From assembly GCF_000172415.1 (NCBI RefSeq), contig NZ_ABLD01000027.1:18116-82115 (forward strand): a stretch of 64,000 nt of DNA, in the 5' to 3' direction. The stretch comes from Paraburkholderia graminis C4D1M. Lineage in GTDB: Bacteria; Pseudomonadota; Gammaproteobacteria; Burkholderiales; Burkholderiaceae. The notes beneath the pieces are model-generated. The model was given only the letters and a program-made list of their open reading frames with translations, was not told the origin of the DNA and searched no databases. Positions within the stretch are counted from its first letter, which is position 1, and each line of letters starts with the position of its first letter. The translations under genes were made by a program, and so were the position numbers. This document shows, piece by piece, positions 25,561 through 34,883 of this stretch.

Positions 25561-27346
25561 CGGGCGGCGGCGTTGGTCCTTTATCGATCTCCGCCTGCTG
25601 CCACAGCATGTCGAGCGTGCGCCGCAAGCGCGCCGCCGCCACCGGCTTGTGCAACACCGGAATGCCTTGTGCGGCGAGCGCCGCCAGCTCCGCCGACGCC
25701 ATATCGCCCGTAATCAGCAGCATCACGACACCTTCGTGGCCCGAGCGCGCCAGTTCGCTGCGCACCGCCGTCAGCGCCTGCGCGCCCGTGCGGTGATTGG
25801 CCAACTGGTAGTCGCAAAGCACCGCGTCGGGGACGAAACCGTCCTCGAGCGCGGCCAATGCGGCGGTTTCGTCGCGTACGCCCTGCACGATGCAGCCCCA
25901 GCGGCCGAGCAGGCTCGAAAGACCTTCGAGAATCGACGGCTCGTCGTCGATGCACAACACGCGGCGCCCTTGCGCCGTCGGTCCGCCCGTCACCGCCTCG
26001 TTCAGACTGGCGACGATGCCGCTCGCGTCGCCCGCCTGCACCGGAAAGCGGAACACCGAGCCGCGCCCCGGCGCCGAGCGCAACTGCAATTCGCCGCCCA
26101 GCATGCCGACGAGGCGCTTCACCGTCGGCAGGCCGAGGCCGTGCCCCTGGCGCGCGTCGCGCTGCGGATTCGCGACCTGATAGAACTCCTCGAAAATACG
26201 CTCGTGCTCCTGCGCCGGAATGCCGATGCCCGAATCGCGCACTTCGATATAGCCGCCATTGGTTCGCCCCACGCGCCGGAAGCCGAGCCAGATCGCGCCT
26301 TCCTCGGTATAGCGGACAGCGTTCGACAGCAGATTGCTCAGCACGCGTTCGAGTAGCACGGGATCGTCGTGGACCACCATCGACGTCGGCGCGATCCGCA
26401 GCGCGAGCCCCTTCGCCGCCGCTTGCGGACGATACTGGCTGCCGACGCGCTCGAACAGTTCCGAGAGCCGGAAGTGCAAGCGGATCACCTGCGTGACGCC
26501 GCTTTCGAGCCGCGCGAGATCGAGCACCTGGTTGAACAACTGGTTCAGCGCCTCGACGTTATGGACGATGTGCTCGGCGGTCTTCGCGTGCTGCGCGGGC
26601 GTCGCGGCGGAATCGTTGAGCGACGCCGCCAGCAGCCCGATGGCGTGCAACGGCTGACGCAAATCATGGCTCGCCGCCGCGAAAAAGCGCGTTTTCGCGA
26701 GACTCGCCTCTTCGGCGACATGCTTTTGCGCCGCCAGCGATTCCGCCAGGTACTGCTGATCGACGCGCGCCTGCACGACCTGCTGGAACAGTTTGCGGTA
26801 ACTGAGCGCATACACGTTGATCGCGCAGAAGAAGAACGCGAGCACGATGGCAAGAATCGTGCGATCGAACGTATGCATGCCGAAATGCAGCACGATCGAC
26901 GGAAACAGCAGAAAGGGAATCGCCGTGGCGAAGTTCAGCAGGTCGAAGCCGTTCGACATGAACACGCCCGCTGCGAGCGTGACGAGCATCACCGTATGCA
27001 GCAGCGGCAAGTCGCTCTGCGGACTCTGGAACGCAAACCAGATCGCGATGCCCGGTGCGCTGTACAGCAGCACGCCGCGCACCGCGTGCACGTTAATCCA
27101 GCCGCGCGGCGACAGCAGATGCGGATAGCGCCGATTGCAGATCCATAGCGCGAGACCCGCGCAGTTGGCGGCCGCATAGAAGCCGAAGCAGGCGATGAAA
27201 AGCGGCGGCGACGGTATCGCGGGCCAGTAAATGGCCACCAGCACCGCGATCGAAAACCAGTGCGAGAAGAAAGCGATCGGGTCTTGCGCGTACAGCACGC
27301 GCACCAGGTCTTCGTCGATTGCACGCTGGATCGGGTCAGCCCGCAT
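25526..27346 (-). CDS. Hybrid sensor histidine kinase with C-terminal receiver
   Basis: A 606-residue membrane kinase. About six hydrophobic helices occupy residues 25-200, then a short coiled region, a HisKA domain with phospho-acceptor in AASHDLRQPLHAIG (around 230), and a HATPase_c domain (VLSNLLSNAVRYTEEG, DSGIGIP, GHGLGLPTVKRL). A receiver domain (about 475-590) has CIDDEPS and phospho-acceptor Asp in AVLCDYQLA. The ATG at 27346 follows AAGGAGACC; 30 upstream codons are excluded. Its 3' end overlaps the neighbouring response-regulator gene by 35 bp, making them a convergent pair. The membrane sensor domain gives no ligand clue. Confidence 0.9.
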   Translation of the reverse strand: MRADPIQRAIDEDLVRVLYAQDPIAFFSHWFSIAVLVAIYWPAIPSPPLFIACFGFYAAANCAGLALWICNRRYPHLLSPRGWINVHAVRGVLLYSAPGIAIWFAFQSPQSDLPLLHTVMLVTLAAGVFMSNGFDLLNFATAIPFLLFPSIVLHFGMHTFDRTILAIVLAFFFCAINVYALSYRKLFQQVVQARVDQQYLAESLAAQKHVAEEASLAKTRFFAAASHDLRQPLHAIGLLAASLNDSAATPAQHAKTAEHIVHNVEALNQLFNQVLDLARLESGVTQVIRLHFRLSELFERVGSQYRPQAAAKGLALRIAPTSMVVHDDPVLLERVLSNLLSNAVRYTEEGAIWLGFRRVGRTNGGYIEVRDSGIGIPAQEHERIFEEFYQVANPQRDARQGHGLGLPTVKRLVGMLGGELQLRSAPGRGSVFRFPVQAGDASGIVASLNEAVTGGPTAQGRRVLCIDDEPSILEGLSSLLGRWGCIVQGVRDETAALAALEDGFVPDAVLCDYQLANHRTGAQALTAVRSELARSGHEGVVMLLITGDMASAELAALAAQGIPVLHKPVAAARLRRTLDMLWQQAEIDKGPTPPPATAFSPLQASR

Positions 27347-27699
27347 CGCGCGGTCTCCTTGTCGGGCACGGCAAATTCGGTGAGGGGGCGCGAGAGCCTG
27401 GCGCTTGCACGAGCGCGCTGCGGCGTGTTTGCGCAAGAGCTTGCACGGTTCTACTGCAATGCAGCGGCGCGCGGCCGCCGCTTTCTTATCAGACGAATCA
27501 GGGGCGTGCTGCCGGATGGTTTACCCGGCAGTTTACCCATCAGCTAACACTTAATCCATATAGGCGAAGCCGCCGCCGACGACCATACTGGCCTCACTAC
27601 CTGGCGCGGCCGCAACGATTCTTCCTTCCGCCTTTCGCCTGCATTCCGGGCTCGCCGCGCTTCTCGCCTTATCCTCGCCTAACCCTAATGGAGGCTTTC
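27347..27699. other. Divergent promoter region, kinase versus sigma-like gene
   Basis: About 350 bp between two outward-facing genes. It must carry both promoters; I see no clear boxes, repeats or RNA structure in it. Confidence 0.4.
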
Positions 27700-28491
27700 A
27701 TGGGCGCAGTTCCGAGCCACGAGTTCGTCCGCAATCTCGACGACGCGATCCTGCCCGATCTGTGGCGCCGCCGCACGCAGTTGTCCGCCGACGAAATGGT
27801 GTCGATGGTCGAACTCGTCAAGCGGGCGTTGCGGACTTACCATCCGCTGGAACTGCAGGCACTCGGCGAAGATAAGGAAGAACTGGTTGCGCAGTTCATT
27901 TATTCCAAGGTACTGCGTCTTGCCCCCGGCCACACCGAAACGCATGCGTGCGCCGACAGCGCGCCGTCCAATGGCTACGCATTGTGCGCGTATTTCCGCC
28001 GCTATCTGATCGACTGCCTGCGCAGCGCGGGGCATCAACGCAATGTGTCGATGGAAACCGACGGCATGGCGCAGGAAATCGATCTGCACGCCCAGGCATT
28101 GGAAGACCCCGTGCAAAGCGTGCTGCTGCAATACGGGCTCGACGAACAACGGGTACGGCACGCGGCGCGCGCTTTTATCGAAAGTCTCGACGAGCCCGAA
28201 CGGATCGTGCTGGCCGGCAGCCTCGGCTGGTGCTCGGAAGGCAAAGGCGGACTGTCGGCGGTTGCGGCTTCGCATCGGGTGCCCTCGTATCACTATCGCG
28301 CCGTCAAACTCGGCGTCACCATGAAAAAGACGGCCACTGCCGACGATTTTTCCAATACGAAGATCGGCCGCTGGTTCACGGACGTGCTCGGGATCGAGAT
28401 CGACATCGACAATCGCAGTGCGATTCTGCTGGCGCTGAACCTGCTCGCGGCCGAGTCGATCGATAGCGAAATGAATGAAGCGGCCGCATGA
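27700..28491 (+). CDS. Divergent sigma-70-like protein of unknown function
   Basis: A 263-residue protein. The segment YALCAYFRRYLIDCLRSAGHQRN (described by its core AYFRRYLIDCLRS, around residues 90-110) resembles sigma region 2, and SLDEPERIVLAGSLGW followed by SAVAASHRVPSYHYRAVKLGV (about 165-215) resembles the region 4 helix-turn-helix. Spacing and sequence differ from ordinary ECF sigma factors, and the region-4-like helix has an unusual Gly/Ser insertion. The ATG at 27700 has TGGAGG 5 bp upstream; the frame is open further left without a better start. Stands alone: terminator follows, no anti-sigma gene beside it. Function is not recognised. Confidence 0.6.
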   Translation: MGAVPSHEFVRNLDDAILPDLWRRRTQLSADEMVSMVELVKRALRTYHPLELQALGEDKEELVAQFIYSKVLRLAPGHTETHACADSAPSNGYALCAYFRRYLIDCLRSAGHQRNVSMETDGMAQEIDLHAQALEDPVQSVLLQYGLDEQRVRHAARAFIESLDEPERIVLAGSLGWCSEGKGGLSAVAASHRVPSYHYRAVKLGVTMKKTATADDFSNTKIGRWFTDVLGIEIDIDNRSAILLALNLLAAESIDSEMNEAAA

Positions 28492-28605
28492 CAGGCTGCA
28501 GCATCGACACAAAAAGAACACGTAAAAAGCCGCATGAGCGGACTCAACAACAACGGGCTCAACAATAGTAATGGGGAAATGACTGAGGCACAGGGGACTC
28601 CTTTG

Positions 28606-28633
28606 GGCGCATCGCACAGATGCGCCTTTTTTT
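28606..28633 (+). terminator. Rho-independent terminator after the sigma-like gene
   Basis: Perfect 8-bp stem GGCGCATC / GATGCGCC, loop GCACA, followed by seven T residues. Confidence 0.88.
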
Positions 28634-28736
28634 GTCGGCGCGCACCGCCTACGATAAAAAAGCCGCGGCAGCGCGCCGTCTTTCTTCCGACGCCCGGTTC
28701 CCTTCCCTGCACCGATTCCTGACGAGGTGGTCGCGT

Positions 28737-31700
28737 ATGAACCGCTTATCGAGCGCCGTGACGGCGATGAAGTCGCATTACGAAGTGGTCGTGATCGGTT
28801 CCGGTTATGGCGGTGCGATCGCGGCGAGCCGCATGGCGCGCGCGGGCCGCAGCGTCTGCGTGCTCGAACGCGGACGCGAATTCATGGCCGGCGAATACCC
28901 GCGCACGCCGTTTCAGGGCGCGGAGCAGATCCAGTACAACACGCCGCTCGCGCAAATCGGCTCGCCGCTCGCGCTGCTCGAAGTGCATGTGAACGACGAC
29001 GTCAACGCGGTGGTCGGCTGCGGGCTCGGCGGCACGTCGCTGATCAACGCGAACGTCGCGCTGAAAATCGATTCGCGCCTGTGGGACGACACACGCTGGC
29101 CCGCTGCGTTGCGCGGCGATCAGACCGGACGCGACAAGGGCTATCAACGCGCGTGGGACATGTTGCAACCTGCGCCGGTGCCGAGCCGCTTCCGCGAATT
29201 GCCGAAACTGCTTGCGCTCGCCAAATCCGCCGAGGCGCTCGGCATGGGCGACCGCTTCAGCACGCCGCCGATAACCGTCACCTTCGAGGACCGCACGAAT
29301 GCGGCCGGCGTCGCGCAGAAAGCCTGCACTGGATGCGGCGACTGCAACTCCGGCTGCAACTACGACGCGAAGAACTCGACGCACATGAACTACCTGCCCG
29401 ACGCCGTCGCTCACGGCGCGCAGATTTTTACAGGCGCCGCGGTTCATTCGGTTGTGCGCAACGTCGATACGCAGAAGTGGCAGGTCGGCTATCAGCTCGT
29501 GCGCTTGGGGCGCGAAAGCTACGACGCGCCGGATCTGTTCGTGAGCGCGGACATCGTGATCGTGTCGGCGGGAACGATCGGCTCGACCGCGTTGCTATTG
29601 CGTTCGCGCAATGAAGGCTTGAGCGTGTCGGACATGCTCGGCCGGCACTTCACCGGCAATGGCGACGTGCTCGCGTTCGCGTACAACACCAATGACACGA
29701 TCAACGGCGTCGGCTGGGGCGCGCATGTGGACCGCGATATTCCGCCGGTCGGGCCGACCATCACGGGCCTGATCGATCATCGCAATACTGCGGACGTCAG
29801 GGACGGTTTCGTGATCGAGGAAGGCTCGCTCGCCGGGCCGGTGGGCGCCGCGCTCGTCGGCATGCTCGGTGCGGCCGCGCCGCTCGCGGGCGTGGATGTT
29901 TCGAAGCCGCGCACCGTGGACCAGCAACTCGAATACGACGCGCGCGTGGTCGAAGGCTTCCTGCACGGTCCGTATCGCGGCGCGCTCAATCACACGCAAA
30001 GCTATCTCGTGATGGCGCACGACGACGAGAGCGGCCAGATCAGCGTGAACGAGAAAGGCCGGCCGCGCATCGCGTGGGAAAACGCCGGCAAGCAGCCGAT
30101 TTACGAAACCGTCGAGCAGACGCTGAAGCAAGCGACAGCGCCGCTCGGCGGCAAATACCTGCGCGATCCGATTTCGAACGACATCTTCGGCAATCGAACG
30201 GTGACCGTGCATCCGCTCGGCGGCTGCGGGATGGGCGAGGATGCGGAGCATGGCGTGGTCGATCACCTGGGCCGCGTTTTCAGCGGCACGACCGGCACCG
30301 GCGTGCATGACGGCCTCTACGTGATGGACGGCGCCGTCATGCCGATGTCGCTCGGCGTCAATCCGTTGTGGACCATCTCCGCGCTCGCCGAGCGCAATTG
30401 CGCGCTGCTTGCGGCGTCGCGCGGCTGGAGCATCGACTACGATTCGAAAGGCACCGCCGACACACCGCCCGCGCAAAAGATCGGCTTGCGCTTTACCGAA
30501 ACGATGGTCGGCCATTACACGCCGACCGGCGCGAGCAAGGACGCCGCGAGCCCGATCGCGTTCACGCTGACCGTCGAATCCGACGACCTCGCGATGATGC
30601 TTAGCGATCCCAACCATATGGCAAAGACCGCCGGAACGCTAACCTGCCCCGCCCTTTCCTCGCAGCCGATGACGATCACGGACGGCACCTTCAATCTGTT
30701 CGTGGCCGACCCGCAGGACGTGGACGAGCGCAACATGAATTATCGAATGACGCTCAACTCGGCGGAAGGCAAAACGTATTATCTGAGCGGGCAGAAGATC
30801 ATCACGCGCACGTCGCCGCTCGAACTGTGGGAGCAAACGAACACGCTGTACGCGCAGATTTTCGCCGCGCCCCAAGCCGACGCGCCGGCGATCGGCAGCG
30901 CGACGCTCATCATCACGCCTGAGAATTTCCTCAAGCAGCAACGCACGCTCGAAGTCACCAACGCACCCGATCTGAAGACACGTCTCGAATGGACGCTGAA
31001 GTTCGGCAAGTTCTTCGCGGGCGTGCTGTTCAGCGAATACGGCGGCGTGGCCGCGCCTTTGCAGTATCACGATCCCGCCGCGGAGCCGCGTATGAAGCGT
31101 GCGTTGCGCGCGCCCGCGCCGCAAATGTTCTTCTTCGATACGCCGGACGGTACGCGCTTGCGTCTCACGCGCTATGTCGACCCTGCGCGCAAGAATGCGC
31201 GCCCCGTGCTGCTGATTCACGGCTCCGGCGTGTCGAGCCGCATTTATTCGACGGATCTGATCGGCACCAATCTCGTCGAATATCTGTGCGCCGCGAACTA
31301 CGACGTGTGGCTCGTCGATCTGCGCGTGAGCATCGAAATGCCGAGCGTGCTCGTGCCGACCAACGTCGATAAAGTCGCGCTCGAGGATATTCCCGCAGCC
31401 GTCGCGAAGATTCGCGAGGTCACTGGCGTGAGCGGCATCCAGCGCTCGGTCACTGCATGGGCGGCTCGCGTTGAGCATGTCGCTGATGGCGGGACTCGAA
31501 GGCGTGCGTTCAGCGGTGATTTCGCAGGTCGCCGCGCATCCGGTGCCCGGGCACGCTCGCCAGAATCAAGGCGGGTTTGCACATTCCGGACATCATGCAG
31601 CATCTCGGCGTGACCGATCTGACCGCCTATACGAAGGACAAAAGGTGGCCGCACAACCTCTACGACGAAGCGCTGCGGCTCTATCCCGTCGATCACGATG

Positions 31701-32146
31701 AGGGTTGCGGCAACCCGATCTGCCATCGCGCGACCTTCATGTACGGGCTGCTATACGAGCACGCGCAGGTGAGCGAGACGCTTCATTCGAATCTGCAGGA
31801 ACTGCTCGGCGTGCATGACGTCGGCGTGTTCAAGCATCTGGCCGCGATGGTGCGCGCCGGCAAGGTCGTCGACGCCGACGGAGACGACGTCTATCTGCGC
31901 GGCGCGCGCGGCATGAAGGGGCTGGCGGGCATGCGCATTCCGATCGGTTTCATTCATGGCGACTGCAATGAAACCTATGTACCGCAAAGCACCGCGCTCA
32001 CCTATGAGATGCTCGTCAACGCGTTTCCCGAGCAACCTTATGAGCGGCATCTGATTGCGGGCTATGGACACATCGACTGCATCTTCGGCAAGAACGCTGC
32101 GCGCGATGTTTATCCGACTATCGCGCGCTATCTGAACGCGCATTGA
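28737..32146 (+). pseudogene. GMC oxidoreductase (cholesterol-oxidase-like) fused to alpha/beta hydrolase, interrupted by three indels
   Basis: As intended, a protein of about 1136 residues. The N-terminal half is an FAD oxidoreductase: IGSGYGGAIAASRMARAG binds FAD, LERGREF ends the fold, ACTGCGDCNSGC has a Cx2Cx2Cx3C cysteine cluster, and VHPLGGCGMG plus GVNPLWTISALAERNC close the domain (to about residue 560). A linker domain follows, then an alpha/beta hydrolase (LLIHGSGVSSR onward). In that hydrolase the frame breaks near 31441 (one base missing), 31466-31471 (one missing) and 31549-31551 (one extra G). Restoring them gives ALGHCMGGS and a continuous C-terminus ending YLNAH at 32146. Either a recent pseudogene or sequence errors. 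ATG at 28737 has GAGGTGG upstream. Confidence 0.8.
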
Positions 32147-32168
32147 GTTCGCACTGAGTTCGCGCTCG

Positions 32169-33614
32169 CTAGAACAGCTTGCCCGGATTCAGGATGCCAT
32201 GCGGATCGAGCGCATGCTTGATCGCCCGCATCGCCGCGAGTTCGGCGGGCGAGCGCGAGATCGGCAGGAACTCGCGCTTGAGCAGACCAATGCCGTGTTC
32301 CGCCGACACAGAACCGTGCAGCGGCCCGAGCATTTCGTAAACGAACGCGTACACCGCGTGATGATCGACGCCGGGAATCGAATGGCCGTCCACCGTGACG
32401 TGCAGATTCGAATCGCCGATATGGCCGAAAAAATACGATTCGTTTCCGGGCCAGCGTTCGTCGAGCGCCGCGCGGCAGCGCTCGACAAAATCGCCGATCA
32501 CGCTGATCGGCAGGCTCACATCGAAGTTGATCGCGTCGAGCCGCACGGGAAATTCGGCCGTGCATTCGCGGATCGCCCACAACGCGCGCGCGTCGGCCAC
32601 CGACTGCGCGATCACCGCGTCGCGGATCGCGCCTTCTTCGAGTGCCCCGCTCAGCGCTTCAGCAAAGCGCTCGCCGTCGTCGCTCGAATCGAAGCTGGCG
32701 TGTTCGATCAGCGCGTAGAGCGGATACGCGCCGTCGAACGGCGAACGCGTGCCCGTCAGCTTGACGCCAAAATCGTAGAAGTCCGGCCACATGATTTCGA
32801 ATGCGCCGATGTCGTTGCCAAAGCGCGTCGACAAACGTCGCAGCAGATTCACCGCCGCATCGTAGCCGTCGAGCGCGACGAGCGCCGTATGACGCGCGGC
32901 GCGTTGCGGATGAAGCCGCAACACCGCGCGCGTGATCACGCCAAGCGTGCCCTCCGAACCGATGAACCAGTGCTTCAGGTCGTAGCCGGTGTTGTTCTTG
33001 ACCATCTTGCCGAGCGAACTTAGCACGTCGCCATTGGCGAGCACGACTTCGAGACCGAGCACCTGGTCACGCGCGGTGCCCGACTGAATCACGCGATTGC
33101 CGCCGGCATTAGTCGCGAGATTGCCGCCGATCTGACACGAGCCGCGCGCGCCGAGATCGAGCGCGAGTTCGAAGCCCGCTTCGGCAGCGGCTTCCTGCGC
33201 GCTCTGCAATGTCGTTCCGGCGCGCACGGTCAGCGTGGCCGAAGCCGCATCGATTTCCTCGACGCCGTTCAGCCGTTCCAGCGACAACGCGATGTCCGTC
33301 GTGCGTGCAATCGCGCCGCCCGCAAGCCCCGTCATGCCGCCTTGCGGCACCACAGGTTGATGCGCCGCGTGGCAAATGGCGAGCGCGCGCGAGACCTCGT
33401 CCGTCGTGCGCGGCAGCAGCAACGCTGCGGGGCGCGTCGGATCGTGGCGCGTCCAGTCGGTCATCGCGCGTTCGCCGATCTGTTCGCCGACGCGCACCGC
33501 ATCGTCGCCGAGCGCGGCACGCAGCACGTCGAGCGTGGCGGCAAGCGGCGCCGTGCAGGGTTGCGGCTGCGTGTCGTGATTCATGTCGTGACGCGCGTTA
33601 TCGTTTTGTGTCAT
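32169..33614 (-). CDS. FAD-linked 2-hydroxyacid dehydrogenase (GlcD/D-lactate dehydrogenase family)
   Basis: A 481-residue flavoenzyme of the PCMH-type FAD family. VVPQGGMTGLAGGA (around 90-105) and GSCQIGGNLATNAGGNRVIQSG bind FAD; GSEGTLGVITRAVLRLHP closes that domain. The C-terminal FAD-oxidase domain contains FGHIGDSNLHVTV and EHGIGLLKREFL, with the end LDPHGILNPGKLF. Members oxidise D-lactate, glycolate or D-2-hydroxyglutarate; I cannot choose between them. The start at 33614 has AGGAAAC upstream and overlaps the oxygenase gene by 17 bp, so the two are one transcript. In this context a 2-hydroxy acid from amino-acid breakdown is plausible but unproven. Confidence 0.9.
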   Translation of the reverse strand: MTQNDNARHDMNHDTQPQPCTAPLAATLDVLRAALGDDAVRVGEQIGERAMTDWTRHDPTRPAALLLPRTTDEVSRALAICHAAHQPVVPQGGMTGLAGGAIARTTDIALSLERLNGVEEIDAASATLTVRAGTTLQSAQEAAAEAGFELALDLGARGSCQIGGNLATNAGGNRVIQSGTARDQVLGLEVVLANGDVLSSLGKMVKNNTGYDLKHWFIGSEGTLGVITRAVLRLHPQRAARHTALVALDGYDAAVNLLRRLSTRFGNDIGAFEIMWPDFYDFGVKLTGTRSPFDGAYPLYALIEHASFDSSDDGERFAEALSGALEEGAIRDAVIAQSVADARALWAIRECTAEFPVRLDAINFDVSLPISVIGDFVERCRAALDERWPGNESYFFGHIGDSNLHVTVDGHSIPGVDHHAVYAFVYEMLGPLHGSVSAEHGIGLLKREFLPISRSPAELAAMRAIKHALDPHGILNPGKLF

Positions 33615-34587
33615 GCAGCGTTTCCTGGTTTTGCTTCTTCCGATAACCCATCGAATCGTTGATGCGCCCGAGAATGTAATCGCCCGCGGCCACCGGCTGA
33701 TATTTGACGTCGTCCGCACTCGCGCCCAGTTCGGGCGGATCGACCATTGCGCCGTACGTCGGATCGTAGAACGTCGCGATCGAATAACGCTCGCGTCCCG
33801 AAGCATTGATCACGCGATGCAGCGTCGAACGAAAACGGTCGTTGGTCCAGCGCGCGAGCAGATCGCCGACGTTCACCACAAAGCTGCCTTCCACAGGAGG
33901 CGCATCGATCCAGGTATCGTTGGCAATTTCACGCACCTGCAATCCGCCCACCTGATCCTGCCATAGCAATGTGATGCAGCCGTAATCGGTATGCGGCGCG
34001 ACGCCGAATTGATCTTCATCGGACTGTGGCGGCTGCGGCGGATAGTAGACCATTTGCGTGCGCTGCATCCGCTTCGTATAACGCGGCGCAAAAAAATGTT
34101 CGTCGACGCCGAGGCTCGCCGCGACTGCGCGCAGCAGATCGGCGCCGCATGCGCCCACTGCTTCATAGTAGCTGTACAGCGCGGGACGCAACTCGGGCAT
34201 GAAGTCCGGCCAATTGTTCGGGCCGCGCAGCGCCTGGCCCGCGAGTACATCGGGATCGTCCTCGGGCAACTCGAGTCCGATGCTGAAAAACTCCTTGTAA
34301 TCGGGGCGTTTCGCCTGATACATGGTCGCGTCGCCAAGCGCATTGAAACCGCGATGCCGATGATTGACCGCCGCGCGCCGCTTCGTCTCTACCGGAAACG
34401 CGAAGAAGGTTCGCGCGGCCTGTGCGGCGGCGTCGATGGTCGCTTGCGGCACGCCGTGATTGACGATGTAGAAGAAGCCGATGGTCGTGCACGCGTCGCG
34501 GATTTCGCGCGCCACGCTTTGCAACGCATGCGGGTCGCCCGCGCGAACGCCGGCAAAGTCGATGAGCGGAATGCGGGTCACAGGCAT
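33598..34587 (-). CDS. 2-oxoglutarate/Fe(II) oxygenase, isopenicillin N synthase family
   Basis: A 329-residue non-haem iron dioxygenase. The iron ligands are His199 and Asp201 in APHTDYGCITLL and His257 in STLHRVIN; the 2-oxoglutarate Arg267 lies in RERYSIATF. An N-terminal DIOX_N domain (IPLIDFAGV, CTTIGFFYIVNHGV) precedes the jelly roll. Bacterial relatives hydroxylate small molecules, including amino acids. The ATG at 34587 has GGAG upstream. It is divergent from an amino-acid ABC transporter with two palindromic sites between them, and it is translationally linked to the FAD dehydrogenase, so hydroxylation then oxidation of an imported amino-acid-like compound is a reasonable inference. 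Confidence 0.9.
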   Translation of the reverse strand: MPVTRIPLIDFAGVRAGDPHALQSVAREIRDACTTIGFFYIVNHGVPQATIDAAAQAARTFFAFPVETKRRAAVNHRHRGFNALGDATMYQAKRPDYKEFFSIGLELPEDDPDVLAGQALRGPNNWPDFMPELRPALYSYYEAVGACGADLLRAVAASLGVDEHFFAPRYTKRMQRTQMVYYPPQPPQSDEDQFGVAPHTDYGCITLLWQDQVGGLQVREIANDTWIDAPPVEGSFVVNVGDLLARWTNDRFRSTLHRVINASGRERYSIATFYDPTYGAMVDPPELGASADDVKYQPVAAGDYILGRINDSMGYRKKQNQETLHDTKR

Positions 34588-34620
34588 CGCGTTACTCCGT
34601 GAGAAGGTCCGACGAATTGC

Positions 34621-34680
34621 GGGGGCGCCATAGCCGGGGGCGCCTTAGCCGGGGGCGCCTTAGCCGGGGGCGCCATCGCC
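34621..34680. repeat. Four 15-bp tandem units
   Basis: GGGGGCGCCWTAGCC repeated exactly four times (60 bp), differing at only one or two positions, directly between the oxygenase start and the first HutC-type palindrome. Non-coding; lies in the 5' leader of the leftward transcript. Confidence 0.9.
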
Positions 34681-34686
34681 ATTGCA

Positions 34687-34700
34687 GTGGTATATACCGC
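34687..34700. promoter_or_regulatory. HutC-type palindromic operator, left copy
   Basis: GTGGTATATACCGC, a near-perfect palindrome with the TATATA centre usual for HutC-subfamily GntR sites. It lies 100 bp before the leftward oxygenase gene. Confidence 0.6.
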
Positions 34701-34785
34701 CAAAAGCGCACCCGCAAGTGAACTCGCGGCGCTGCGCGTAAGGGCTTTTCTCTACTCGCGCGTTTATTTATTTTGCGCGAAAACT

Positions 34786-34799
34786 GCGGTATATACTGC
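34786..34799. promoter_or_regulatory. HutC-type palindromic operator, right copy
   Basis: GCGGTATATACTGC, same core (GGTATATAC) as the site at 34687; 85 bp before the ABC binding-protein gene. The pair is 99 bp centre to centre, allowing control of both divergent promoters. Confidence 0.6.
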
Positions 34800-34883
34800 C
34801 TCGCATGACTTGCGCCGCGCCGATCTTTTGCGGCGCGTTTCGCGTCGCTCGTACGACCCGCGCTGTGCCCACTGGAGAATCTC

